From positions 1 to 64,000 of the forward strand of contig VDMD01000009.1 in NCBI GenBank assembly GCA_007026445.1: a stretch of DNA of 64,000 bases. The letters run 5' to 3'. The stretch comes from Schizophyllum amplum. Its lineage: Eukaryota > Basidiomycota > Agaricomycetes > Agaricales > Schizophyllaceae. The position numbers were made by a program, and so were the translations under genes. The first letter of the stretch is position 1. The number at the start of each line of letters is the position of its first letter. A model generated the notes under the pieces. That model saw only the letters and a list, made by a program, of their open reading frames with translations, was not told the origin of the DNA and did not search any database. Below, in pieces: positions 44,966 through 57,166 of the stretch.

Positions 44966-45324
44966 CTGGAGTGTTTCGACCGTAGCTTCACCGCCTGTGA
45001 TGCGTGACGGTCTGAAGCTACCCAACGACGCCTTCATGAGCGCCGGCCCGGCGTGACGGTTCGAAGTTCAACTTCATGAATTAAAAATTTGCGCTGATGT
45101 AGCAGTCTTTTGCTTAGTTTTGAGGCTTAAATCATGCAGCCCATGCCATAAATACGCTTCAAAAGGCCCGAGAAAATTTTTAGATAAAGTTGAGCAAAAA
45201 TGTCAATATTTTGACGACCCGTCGCGGACTTCGCGGCCGGTCGTGATGCGTGACGCTCAGCGGATAGCTTCACTTCAAGGGTCGGTGTGATGCGTGACGT
45301 GAAGCTACGGTCGAAACACTCCAG
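44966..45324. mobile_element. 359 bp MITE with TA target duplication
   Basis: Inverted ends of about 27 bp (CTGGAGTGTTTCGACCGTAG) lie next to TA at 44964-44965 and 45325-45326. Subterminal GTGATGCGTGACG strings are repeated near both ends. The centre is AT-rich. Non-coding. Confidence 0.87.
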
Positions 45325-45326
45325 TA

Positions 45327-46248
45327 TACGCGATTGTTTGAGCTTGTCAATCGCTTGTCCAAAGTCTGCCGGCTCGAATGGAGCTGAAGGTCCAGTCATG
45401 TGACTAACACGTGATCAATGTTGAACTTCTACCGGTCGAAACTCAGCTTGCGCTCATGTCATTGCGATCAAGGTACACGGTGTAATTCAGACATTCTTCC
45501 ATCAGAGACTTGAATGTTTGATACTGAGTGAGCGATAATATATTGTACATTCTAGTAAATCTTCCACTTTATGAGAGCCACATCACCCGGCGACCGTCTT
45601 CCAATATCCCCGTCGTCTTTCACCTTGCGCATCGTCCCTTGTATATCCCTAAAAGATCCCTCGCGCTACCACGTCGCCGCTACAGCCTTCGTATCGTCAC
45701 CGATGTCGTTCAGGATACGACCGCGTAACGTCCGTAGTCGGGTCGCCTCATCATCGGCGTCTGCGTCGTTTGTCGCCGCCAACCCGGACGCCGCAGCGCC
45801 AAGCGACCGTCGCGTGCGAGGCGCTTCTGCGAGGTCCTCCGTGATAAGCCTGGCGCAGACTCACTCGAGTCGCCAGGCATAAGCACCGCCGGAGTGATGT
45901 GGTGCGAGTCCGAATGGACTCGGTGCGGATGACTGCGAGCCGGCAGTGAGGCGACATTGTCAACCAATCATGGGATGGGACGCTCGCAAGGAGCTTCGTC
46001 CACCCATCGTCTCCAGATATCTTGGCTCTGAAGACCGGGAGAGACCACGACCACGGCGTGACCCGCAGCGAGGTAGACACTCGCTTTTTCGTCTTCCTTT
46101 GTATCTGTTCATCCGGTTAGCGTTTCGCTAAGAGACCTATGCAGCTGAACGACGTACCATCTTCCATTCACCCGTATGCGTACAGGATGTCCTTCGCACC
46201 CCTCAGTTGGCGTTCACGGAGAACGCCCTTCACACCTCGCCCTGCCCG
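45327..46248. other. HMG6 3' flank
   Basis: Related to the HMG5 3' flank through the TTGTACATTCTAGTAAATC string at about 45543 and similar sequence up to about 46.2 kb. It also carries a GTGACTAACACGTGATC-like string resembling about 40.08 kb. No gene recognised. Confidence 0.5.
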
Positions 46249-48067
46249 TCAAACAAGCGCGTCCTCTCCCTCGACTACCGACGGCGCGTACGAGTTGACG
46301 AACAGCTCCGAGTAATCGATGCCTCCCTTGGCGCCAGTGATTGCGTCGAAGTCGCTGTTGAGGGCCATATCGCCGAATAAGGCAGAGTTGAAGTCGCCGC
46401 CCGCGTTGAGCGGGGCATGGCTCGCCGACGACGACCAGTCGAAGTTGGTCGATGCCTGAGCGCCGGCGTCCGAAGCCAAGTCGTGGCTGGCAGATGGCTG
46501 GGACGGGAGGGTCGACGACGTCGAGTTCTCGTAGTTGGTCGGCGCAGAGAAGCTCATCGACGTGTTCGGCGCAGAGTAGCCCATCGACGTATTCGGCGCA
46601 GAGAAGCCCATCGACGACGATGACCCGTAGCTGGTCGTCCGCGAGAGCGACGCAGGGTATCGCAGCGTCACGTCGTAGCTGCTTGACGCGATGTCCTCTG
46701 GTGTCAGATAGTGGTTCCAGGGCTGGGTCGCATCGCGCGAGGAGGCATTGAACCAGGAGTCGTTCTGTCCGGAGTACGAGTACGAGTCGTCGGAGATGGG
46801 GATCGAGGGACTACCGGAGATGGGGTTGCCGGAGTCGGTGAGCGATGGGTTACCGGAGACGGCGATCGAGGGGTTGCCCACATCGGTGGCTTGACCGCCG
46901 AAAAGCGAGTCTTCATTAGAGATGCCATTGCGCGACGCATTGTACGCCGCCTGACCGGCGAAGTCGACCTGGCCATTGTACTTGTTACCGGTGATGTCGG
47001 CGTACATGGCGGCTGTCGCCGGGTCCATGTATCCATAGTCCTGCGCATGGACCGAGTTCGTGTTCGTTGTCTGCATTCCGAGCATCGTCATTGTCTGCGA
47101 GAACTATATATTGATATGAGCATCAGAGTGTAAATAAACAAGTTTTTTTACGCACCGTCGTGTCCTGCGTGTCATAGGCGGTGCCCTGAGTGTCGTAGGC
47201 AGTGCCCTGAGTGTGGTGGGTGGTGCTCGGCCACCCGTGGACGTTGACCTGCCATCCGAGGACGTTGCCCTGCCTTTCGTGGACGTTGCCCTGCCTTTCG
47301 TGGACATTGCCCATGACGGATGCAGGGAACTTGGCGCCGTGGAGGAGCGCGGGCGACTGTGTGGTGTATGGCATCAGGCCGCTGGTCATGAGGTCGATAG
47401 CCTGGTGGACGACGGGCGAGGGGGTGGCCAGTGCGGTGGATGGCGCGGTGGATGGGGATGAGGTGAATGGAATGGTGGGCATTGATGAAATACCGACGAA
47501 CGACCACTGCTCCGTTGCGACACCAGTAGGCGACCAGGATGCGATATCAGCAGACGACGTCGACGAGACAGTGGCAGAGGACGACGTCGACGAGACAGTG
47601 GCAGAGGACGACGTCGACGCGAGGCTTGACGACGACGCGGAAGCAGCGGCAGACAACGCCTTCGTCTTGCGCGCCCGGCCACTCTTCGTAGTGCGGGCCC
47701 GCGGCGACCTCTTCTTCGCCTCCTTCGCCGCCGCTGCGGCAGCCCGCTTGTTCTTCATCTCCTCCGCCCTCAGCACCCGGTCGGCCTCTTTGTCCTCCTG
47801 GGACTTCGGCGCGAACTTGTAGTTGGGATAGAGGCGCTCATGCTCGCGCTTCTCTTTCTCCGCCTCGGCTTCCCAGTGGCGGCGGTCCTCGGGCGAGAGT
47901 GCGTTCCACTCGCGCCCGATGCGCTTGCTGAGGTCCTGTTGCGGTGGGGCGGTAGGGTCGGTGCTCTCTGCCACGATCTCGGCCTGACGCGACTTGCGGA
48001 ACAACATATACATGTTCGAGGGGCGCGGGATGTGCGTCGTCGAGGTCTTGGACTTGCGGGAGACCAT
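46249..48067 (-). CDS. HMG-box (MATA_HMG type) transcription factor, HMG6
   Basis: Exons 48067-47156 and 47103-46249 with a 52 bp intron (47155-47104) give 588 residues. The HMG box is about residues 11-85: HIPRPSNMYMLFRKSRQ, EWNALSPEDRRHWEAEAE, YPNYKFAPK. Next come an Ala/Lys-rich helix, a SGRARKTK patch and a Ser-rich linker with an imperfect SSSATVSSTSS repeat. Two short tandem repeats expand the protein: NVHERQG/NVHGW-type octamers before the intron and (S)MGFSAPNT units in exon 2. Exon 2 starts YGYMDPATAAMYADIT as in HMG5 and ends LFVNSYAPSVVEGEDALV. Predicted nuclear regulator. Confidence 0.87.
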
Positions 48068-49673
48068 GGTGATAGTCGAAATGGATCGTATGAGTGACGC
48101 GTGAACGTAAGAGAGGAAACCGTCGAGGTAAGATCGAGGTCGGTGTCAAAGAGAAGAATGGGTCGTGTGTGGCAGTCGTAGCGCGTTATTTGCTCGTATT
48201 TGTCGTGGCTGTGTAATCGGGATCACCTCGTGTTTTGTGTTTATGACCTCCCAAATATGGACTAGCGGGGCGTCACAACGATGAGATAAGGAGAGAGACA
48301 ATGCAACGGTACTCACGCGTGGGGATATTCACTCGCAAGGGCGTTGCGAACATCACAAAGACCATCACAAAGACCATCACAAAGACGTGTGATTGCCACT
48401 CGCGGCCAATCGTACTGGTGCCGCTCGAGCAGATCAGGGAGCTGTGCTCAGTTGCTGAGCGAAGGACAGGTCGTCAAATGATTTTGCTCTGGCTACTCGT
48501 CAGGCGACCAAGAATGCCAGGAGCTGCTGTGCGCAAGTCGACGCCCGTTTCGGTGAACAAGGGCCCGGATTGTCGGACGCTGAAGGAGAGGCAGTGGTTG
48601 GATTGTGTTGTGTATACACACCTGGCATCAAGCATGACGCCTCGAAGTAAAGAGCTTGAGGTATCTGTAGGTAGCGAGGGACAACCACATCTCCCTAGAA
48701 TTAGGTCAGCTCATCGTCACATAACTTGAAGAGAAGTGACCACGTACGACAGCGAGACGACGCGGATACGCCTCTATACCATGAATCCTGGCAAAGAAGG
48801 CCACGTCTCCTCACCGAATGCAGCCCATCCGCTGTGAGTTTGATCCTGCGGCCTTATGCTAAGTTGAAGATTATGAGAACATCTTCGGACGCACCATAAG
48901 CTGTGACAGCGTACTTCTAGGCAGCGATGCGAGCGCTGCAGATGCACTCTCGCGTTGTGGCTCCCCTTGGTCGGAGCCTGAATGTCGAGCGGGAGCCAGC
49001 GCACAAGCAATGCGTCGTTCCGACCTAGAGTCTGCTCACCCTGCGGCCTTGACCAGGGCCTTGGAGCAGCGAGGTGGCACGTACGCGCGAACGAGCCTTC
49101 CAGAGACTGAGCGGTATACCATCGTTTCGCCGTCGACGTTGCCAGGTACACGAACATGGCACATTCGCATGCCCATTGCCTCGGGAATGGATTCCTTTGA
49201 CTTGCTCCTTCAACCTCAGGTCTCATGGCGAATTTTGGGACTGGGGCAGACCTGAGCCACACGTCACGCGTCGATCACGCCGGATGCAGCCGACATCTGC
49301 CTTTCCTCCTGCCTTCATCATCGAACATACTTACAACTGACTTACGAAGCGCCTACAACAACAATGATTAATGAATATCCCTCGACTCTCTCTCTCGAGC
49401 GCTTTCTATTCAGTGACTCGGGCTCTTCGAAAAGTTGGTGCGATTCCGAGCCGTCCCCCGATTTGGAGGTCATGTACGTCCCCGGGCTTCGCCATGTTCT
49501 CTATCCTTGTCCTGTCCTGGGTCCGCGTCATAGGCTGAGTTAGAGAGGACGATCCACCTCTTACATGACGTGCGGGGCCCGTCTAGTATAAGTATGAAGC
49601 CTTGAACAAACGCGTTGGAGCATCGCCCTCCCTCATCGTCCCCCCCTTCCCCCTTCACACTTACACATCGGCC
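48068..49673. other. HMG6 upstream region and SDR promoter
   Basis: 48226-48260 is the element shared with HMG5. A donor-like GTGAGTACCG on the minus strand near 48315 parallels the other units. 49262-49330 repeats the CACGTCACGCGTCGATCACG block seen at 43.72 kb. No gene recognised; the last 150 bp before 49674 contain a TATAAG string (about 49589) and pyrimidine-rich leader suited to the dehydrogenase promoter. Confidence 0.5.
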
Positions 49674-50490
49674 ATGCATCTCCCTCTTGCCGGAAGAGTT
49701 GCAGTCGTGACAGGGGCGTCGCGTGGGATAGGCGAGCAAATCGCATACGAGCTGGCCAAACGCGGAGCTAAGGTGCGTACACGAACGCAACGCGGGGCAT
49801 GTACTCACCCCCAGCGTACAGGTCATGATCACGTTCACCTCGGACAGCAGTCAAAAGCTCGCCGACGATCTCATTGCCCGGGTTGCTGGCCTCAAGAACG
49901 GCTCCGCCGCCGCCAGCGTCAAGGCCGACCTCCGTCTCCTAGAGTCCCCCCAGATCATTGTCGACGCGACCCTTGCTGCCTTCTCTACCTCCCAAATCCA
50001 CATCCTCGTCAACAACGCCGGCGTCGAGCTCGTCAAGCCCGGCCTAGAAGTCACGCCCGACGACTTCGCGTCCATCTTCGATATCAACGTTCGCGGTGCG
50101 TACTTCATGACACAGGCCGCCGCCCGATGCCTCGGCGCGCACGGGCGCATTATCAACCTCTCCTCCCTCGCGGGGCGCCATGGGTTCGAGGGATTCTCGC
50201 TTTATTGCGCGAGTAAGGCCGCGCTGGAGGGCATGACACGCGTGTGGGCGGCGGAGCTCGGGCCGCAGGGGCATACCGTCAACGCCGTCGCGCCTGGCCC
50301 CGTCGAGTCGGACATGTTGGACAAGATCCCCGAGGAGCTGAAGAACTGGCAGAGGGATCGGACGCCGATGGAGAAGCGGTTTGGGAGGACTGACGATATC
50401 GCGCAGATTGTGGGGTGGCTCGCGGAGGAGAGCTCGAGGTGGATTACGGGCCAGACGCTTTCAGCGACAGGCGGCCATGCCATGTATTAG
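49674..50490 (+). CDS. Short-chain dehydrogenase/reductase, copy B
   Basis: Exon 1 is 49674-49772, the intron 49773-49821 and exon 2 49822-50490, encoding 255 residues. Classical SDR motifs are all present: TGASRGIG (13-20), NNAG (97-100), NLSSLAGRHG with the catalytic Ser, and YCASK (Tyr161, Lys165). The C-terminus is TGQTLSATGGHAMY. Close to copy A (24352-25190) throughout and with the same intron position, but with a different N-terminus. NAD(P)H-dependent oxidoreductase of unknown substrate, probably cytosolic. It faces away from HMG6. Confidence 0.93.
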
Positions 50491-50812
50491 GTTCAGATAA
50501 GTGCAAGATATGGAGCTCGATTGCAGTAGCAAGCAATGTACAGATACGAACGACCCCGTTGCAAGAAACTTGGAAAATTCAAAGGCGGCACGAAGAGCAC
50601 CAGTCAAAAAGAATTCAATACATGCCCATTACCAGGACTGGAGTCTCAGTCATGCCTACTCTTTTTGTCCCCTTTTGCCTCCTTGTCCAGCTCTGCTATC
50701 CGATACTTCAAGTACCTCTTCCTCGCGTCTCGCTCACGCTGCACCGATGTCAGCGTCGATTCAAGATAGCCGCGACATTCGCATACCTGATTGACCTTCG
50801 CCTCCAGCAGCA
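50491..50812. other. Convergent intergenic region
   Basis: 322 bp between the stop of SDR copy B and the stop of the Cys/His protein. No gene or repeat seen; presumably holds both 3' ends. Confidence 0.5.
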
Positions 50813-52020
50813 TTAACGAATCGTCGGAGCTAGGATCGTGCTGCTTTCAGTGAGCATTAGCTTGCGCCTGAGCACAGAATACAAACGACGTGCCTTGTCC
50901 CTCTTGCGCTTCTGTGGTCGAGCGGGGGAAGGCGAGCGTCGGCTTTGCAGACGAACCTTTGAAGTCTGCATATGGTGATCAGTGCTCGCTCGTACATAGG
51001 TGGCACGACGATAACGCACCGATGGCGTCGCATGAGCCTGCGACAGCGTGCTGCCAGAGGGTGCGCTGGTGCGCGACTTGCGGGATGGCGTGGTGGGATA
51101 TGTGCCGGCAGACTTGTTGGCGACGCGTGAGCTTGACGGTGCGATGCGGGAGCTCGAAGGCGGGGCGCGTGAGCCTGGAGGCGCGACGCGAGAGCTTGGA
51201 AGCAGGACGCGCGAGCTGGAAGACGCGACACGCGAGCTGGAAGGCGCGACACGCGAGCTGGAAGGCGCGACGCGGGAGCTTGAAGACGCGACTCGGGAGC
51301 TCGAAGACGCGTCGCGGGAGCCCGAAGACACATCGACGCGTGTGCTGGAGGACGCGACGCGTTTCTTGCTCGTCCGCCGAGAAACGAGGACGGGAGGGGG
51401 GCTGGGGGATATGATCTCGATCGTCGAGCTGTTTTCGTCCGCGGTGTCATCGTCGTAGTCGACCGGTACCTCATCTTCCTCGAAATCGCGATCGGTGTCC
51501 TCAAGATCGCGATCGTCGTTCTCGAATTCGCAATCGTCGTCCTCCATGTCGCGATCGACGTCCTTAAAGCTAGCATCGTTCTCGTCCTCCGTATCCTCCC
51601 ATCCGCCAGTGACCGTGGCAGCTGGATGCCGGTCTCTCCGAAAGAGGGCCCTCATACGACCACTGTGTCTGCGCGCGTGCTTCGCCGAGCCGCAAGGGCA
51701 TTGGAATTTGCCCGACCGTTCGTCCCGTTCGATGCGTATGGGGTTTCCTAGTAGTAGTTCAGCATACAGCACAAGAACTTGGGATTCCGCCTAGGAACCA
51801 GCACCCAGCCACAACTCACCTTCCCAGTCCACAGTCACGTAGACGCTGTGAAATTTGCCGCAGTGCTCGTTACGCTGGCTTTGAAGCGTTTTGTGATTCG
51901 CATCGCGTGGATACGCTGGGTCAGGACAATTTGGTTTGCGGCAGCTGTAGACGGCGAATGAGCGAGATGGCCTACCGGCGAGGATGGTGCTTACCGGAAG
52001 GCCTGAGCGGGGTCATCCAT
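50813..52020 (-). CDS. Cys/His-motif protein with Ser-Arg repeats
   Basis: Exons 52020-51995, 51944-51820 and 51777-50813, with introns 51994-51945 (50 bp) and 51819-51778 (42 bp), encode 371 residues with consistent phases. The N-terminal part has a possible zinc-binding pattern (CRKPNCPDP.., H..., HCGKFH), followed by FQCPCGSAKHARRH. The middle is strongly acidic (residues about 110-170, E/D-rich). Then come about ten 7-residue (A/P)SSSSRV repeats (about 190-270) and a basic tail (PQKRKRDKARR) that could be a nuclear signal. I do not recognise the family; a chromatin or nucleic-acid role is only a guess. Confidence 0.65.
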
Positions 52021-53648
52021 GATGGGCGGGAGGGAGGGAGTCAGAAGGGCGTCGAGAGCAACGCGATGCATCTTAACCCTTGCACATATCATCAATCCCG
52101 TCGAGCAAGCGAACGCACCCCAGAATCATAAGTGGCAGATCTTGCACTGACAATGAGGGCCCGCAGAGACACGTGCGGTTCGCATTCAGCAACCATAACC
52201 ACATACGGAAGTACTGATACTTGAAGCTTGACCTCGACCCTCAATATGCCGTCATGATGTCGGCAACCGTGTGTGAGCCTGCGAAGATGCACTGTGAGTT
52301 TACAACATTCATGCAACCTTCACACTCCCCACCCCGGTATTGGGCGGAGACTTGAAGGCGGAGATGCGAGGTAGAGACAGCCAAATGACTGTTAGGTTCG
52401 GGAATGCCTTGAGATATTTAGTGGGACAAAGTAGCGGCGGTCATTTCTGTGGCTATTCGAGGCCGTGAGAGAAAATCTGCAAACAAAGACAGCATGCTTA
52501 GTCTTTTTCGAGTCGAATTACTGTATCAGGACTGCTGGCGTCGATTGACAATGACTGTCCAGGACAAGAAATGGCACCGGGCCGGCCGGATTCCGACGAG
52601 CGTCTATTTCTTGCACGTGGCTTTAATCGCGTTGAATCGGCAACTGCCGCGCCTACATATTCTTCTTGTCCCGAACTCTGATCAGCCCCACGCCTGCGAA
52701 GTTCACAAACGTGTCTAGCTGAAGGCTCATTCGTTCGAAATACTGCACAAAATATGTGTGGTCCTCTTGCGCCTTCTCCTTCGCCGACCCGCAGTTATCT
52801 CGCAATGCTGCTCCATCCTGACGCTTGAACAATACATCACCGCTGTCCGTAACCGCGCAGAACCATCAGTCAGTGCCTTGCTTCTCTGCTTCTCGAGCCT
52901 CCGTCGCTGGTCTGTGTATCTCAGGCGGCTATCGCCCCTCCTTCGATAGGCACCACACATGCGCGAGCGCCGAGCGCTGCCAAGCGCTGCGATGCGTGCT
53001 CCGGGTTCCGCGATATCTCGATAGTCAAAGTATCGCTGGTCCTGAGGCGGGATACGACCTCTCGTCCAGCCTCAAGGGAGCTCTATCACTATGACTTCGG
53101 CTTCAGTCTATCACTCAATGCCGTTCTCTGAGTCCTATCTTGCTCGCCACCGTCACTGACATGCATAACTTGGCCGACATATCGCACGTCCAATATACTC
53201 AAGTGGCGACGTACCTCGCCAACCTCACCTATCGCCTTGGCGGTCGCGAATTGGCGGTCGTGAATCAATTGCAGCGCGAGGCGACGTGATTATAATGTGC
53301 TCAGTATTCATCGGGTCATCCGGCCTCATCATTCGCTCTGCGGCACGAGACCTACCTCTACTCAGCCCAATGAATAGCCGCGGTCCGAGCCCTGGGACAA
53401 GACGGGACGGCGGGGAGGGACACGCTGCGAAAGCGCAGAATAGCATCCACGCGATAAGTTCTTCTACGCTTATCACTTCCATCCCATGCGGAGTGCGTTC
53501 CGACAATCTGCATGTTCGTGGGAGGCAAGCTGACCTTCATAAGGCGGGACTCAGTTTCGTGCTCTTCGCGCAGCGATAGCGCCGCACAGCCTCCCGGCAA
53601 CCTCGCCACCGCCTCTCGACACGTCGCAGCCCTTCGGACAACCGAGAT
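52021..53648. other. Intergenic region before the OPT transporter
   Basis: No recognised gene. A 42-codon frame at 53161-53289 (MHNLADISHVQY.., ending NQLQREAT stop) and a frame near 52758-52949 look protein-like but could not be joined into a gene. The last 60 bp before 53649 are the likely 5' leader of the transporter gene (CACGTCGCAGCCCTTCGG). Confidence 0.4.
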
Positions 53649-56600
53649 ATGGCGGCCGTCATGGAGGAGATCCCCTACGACGAGAAGAGGAACGCGAAGG
53701 TCGCATCACCAGCAACCAGTCTTGACGACGAGAAGAAGAGCCTCGGAGATGTCGAGAACGTCAAGGAGGTGAACAACTCCGACGATAGCTTGGCAACGGC
53801 GGGTGCGTGGCTTACTGTTCACGAACAAATGCGGCGACGCTCATACCTCGTCATAGGCGACGACGATGACCCCGCGTACAACGTCCTCCCCCAGATCGTG
53901 CGCGAGATCTGCGACTTTGACGACGATCCCACGATGCCTGTGCTCACCTTCCGGTATGTTTCCCGTACATGATATCTTGCTCCTGAGCTCATCGCGCCCT
54001 CGCACGCATCCTCAGCTTCTTCGTCATCTCCGCCATCTTCACCGCCCTCGGCGCATGGCTCACGCAAATGGGGTTCTTCCGTACGACGTACATCCCGTAT
54101 TCCAGTACGCGCCCTTGCGTCCCACTCTCCAATGACATGCCTAACCACCGCTCGCAGTATACTTCGTGCAGATTGCCTCGCTGTACGTCGGCCGATTCAT
54201 GGCTCGTGTCCTTCCAAGCAAGCGTGTCGGGTATGGGCGCTTCTCCTTCGAGCTGAATCCCGGCGAGTTCAGCATCAAGGAACACGTCGCTGTAGTTCTT
54301 GCGTGAGTTGCAGTCGATATGTTCTTGATGCTCTCTAATGATATCTACAGCGCCAACACTGGAGCTACTAACGTTGGTTTTGACCTCGATTGAAGGACTG
54401 TACGGCTGACTGAGCTCTGCAGAACCTCGGGGACTATGTGCTCGCGCCGCTCCAGGTGTTCTACAATGAGCGTGCGTGTTGCGCTAGCTCTTCCTTTACT
54501 CGTCATCTGACGCCATCTTGCAGCCATGAACGGATGGGTGGGTGGTCTCTCTACAGGAACATGCCATGTGCTCACGCTGCTTCTGTCCCCGTAAGCTCGC
54601 CATTCTGTTCATGGTGCGCCTTCCGATCATCCTGCTATGCGTTATGGCGACGCTAACGTTGATCGCAGTGGTCCGCGGTCTTCATTGGCTTCTCCTACGC
54701 GTCCTTCGCGCGGGTTTTCCTGATAGAGAACCCGTCGATCCCCTTCCCTCTTAGTACGTGTTCCTTGTATCTCGAGTCGTGAACAGAGGGAGCTCAACAA
54801 TCGTAGCCTTACAGCAGGCGGCGGTGTTCAAGGCTATGCGGTCTTCCGTCATCGGTGACTCCTCCACAGCGCGTAGGCAGATGCGCGTCTTCTGGTCGAC
54901 TATCATCATATTCTTCTGTTGGCAGTTCTTGCCGGAGGTGCGTCATGTTGCATATCCCTGCTTGGCCGACGCTCATAACCGGGTCCGTGCAGTACGCCTT
55001 CCCCTTCACCTCGTCCCTTGCCCTGCTCTGCTGGTTCAGCAAAAACCCCACAACTCAGTTCCTGGGTATGCTCTGAACATTGATATGTATGGTCCTGGCT
55101 CACACGATCTTGAAGGATCCGGCCTCGGCGGTGCGGGCATCCTCAACATCACGCTCGACTGGTCGAACATCGGCTCCACGATGATCTACTACCCCTACTG
55201 GGCGCAGCTCAACTACGTCGCCGCGTGCATCATTACGGCGTGGATTCTCATACCCATCGGTTTCACCAAGGGCATTTGGGGCTCGGACATCTATCCCATC
55301 CAGACGCAGACGCTATACCTGCGCAATGGATCTGTCGTATGTCTAAAGTGTCACTTTGACTGGGCTCGTATTGACATGTACATTGCAGTACCCTACACAG
55401 GAGTTGCTCATTAACGGCGGCGACCTCAATGAGGTTCTGTTCGATGAGATCGGCCCGCCGATGATGTCTGCCCAGCTGCGGTGGCAATGTGAGCTAATTG
55501 AATATTTATTGTAGTGATACGCCTGGCTGACGCGCACGCAGACTTCTTCTCCTACGTCGCGTACATCGGCTCCTTCGTATCCTGCATGCTCTTCCAGGGC
55601 CCGCAACTCTGGAGTGTCTTCCGGCAGCAGTGGAAGAGCGGCCGTGTGTACAACGACAAGCTGACGCAGCTCGCACGGGTATACCCGCAAGTACCGCTAT
55701 GGTGGAACTTAGTGCTCTTTGGGTGCGTGCTCATCTGTATTCCTCATCGCTCGATGCTATCGCTGACTTCCCATCAGCGTCTCCGCGGCGGTCCTCATCG
55801 TGCTGACGGCAACAGGCGTGCTGTACATGCCGATTTACATGCTGTTCATTGGCCTCGCTATCGGCGGGCTCATCGTGCTACCCATGGGCTTTATCTATGC
55901 CGTCTCGGGGTACCAGATGCAAGTCGGGTACTTCAACGAACTATTCTATGGATATGCGATTGACGCGGGCGGAACGCGCCATCCTATTGGGTCGCTGTCG
56001 TACCGCGTCATCAGTGGGCAGTGTAAGTAATGCTGTTGTGCAGTGACATGCCAGGAAAGCTGAACGCTTCTGCACAGGCTGGTACGAGGCGCAAAGCATG
56101 CTTTCAGATATGAAGCTCGGGCACTTCTTCCATATCCCGCCGCGCGCAACGCTCATGGCGCAAGTATGGGGCATCATCGTTGGTGTACCCGTCAAGTGAG
56201 TATCAGCCTCATATCATCACTTGCGGTTACTGACAGTACTCTACAGCTACGCTACCAGTGAGCTATAGTCTGCACACTGTAGCAAAGCATACTGACATAC
56301 GCTCTCAGTACTCTGGGTTTGCAACACGAAGGGTGGCATTCTCACTGGCGCGATCACCGATCCGAATCGTCAATGGACGGGCCAGACCGTCATTTCGCTT
56401 TACAACCAGAGTATCTCCTTCGCCCTCATCGGCCCGCGACGCCTGTTTGATGATCCGGTCTACACGCCCATGGTTGGTGCTCATTAGATCAAAGTATGCA
56501 TAGCTCACCTTCTCACAGCTTTATGGCTTCCTCATTGGCGCCGTCGTGCCTTTCATCCTGTATGGCCTACATCGTTTGAGGCCCAAGTGGCGCTTCGATC

Positions 56601-57062
56601 TCTGGAGCGTGCCCATTTTCGGTGATCGTTGCGAGCACTTGTATGTCCTATTGTCTACGCCGTGGCTAGCGCGCATCAACTGTTGTTTGCAGCTGGGGCA
56701 ATATCTCTAACTCGTTCTTCGTCTGGTTCATCCTCGGCACGCTCAACCACATGTACTTCAAGCGCTGTAAGTCCATTCCTCGGCGTGTCCAAATGCTTGC
56801 TCACACATGACGCGTAGACCGGTACAACTTCTGGAAGAAATATGCGTACCTATGGGGCGCGGCGGCGGACACGGGCTACAATTTCAATATGCTCATCATT
56901 TTCATCGCGTTTAGCGCCGTGAAGACGATCTCGATGCCGAACTGGTGGGGGAACAACGCGGTGTCAGTCGAACGATGTGCGCGTTTTTTTGATTGCTGTG
57001 ACTTGGCTTACCATGTCGATATAGGCTTCTATGTCCCGGAAGGCAGTCTGCATATGCAATAG
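53649..57062 (+). CDS. OPT-family oligopeptide transporter
   Basis: Proton-coupled oligopeptide transporter (OPT family) of the plasma membrane, with many hydrophobic spans. It is split by more than a dozen short introns; clear exons include 53649-53953 and from 54016, and the last coding piece ends CFYVPEGSLHMQ at 57062. The acidic N-terminus runs to DFDDDPTMPVLTFR. Family signatures are ELNPGEFSIKEH (NPG motif) and HIPPRATLMAQVWG (KIPPR-type motif). Membrane-like stretches include FFVISAIFTALGAWL, TIIIFFCWQFLPE and AAVLIVLTATGVLYMPIYML, and the end has NFNMLIIFIAFSA and PNWWGNN. At least one exon is very short (about 22 bp, ANTGATN region). The gene looks complete, so it should be annotated as one spliced gene rather than as many ORFs. 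Exon boundaries in the middle were not all fixed. Confidence 0.9.
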
Positions 57063-57166
57063 AGCGGCGGCGCCACTGAATGAAACATATTACTTCTACG
57101 ATCGCGAGACGTCTCTCATGTATGGTATGGTGTACATTATCTGTGTAAGTATCGTCTGCGGGAATA

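Noticed and set aside
6025..48067. The array as the mating-type locus itself
   Set aside because: No homeodomain pair, pheromone precursor or STE3-like receptor is visible, and HMG-box genes alone do not define mating type in Agaricomycetes as far as I know.
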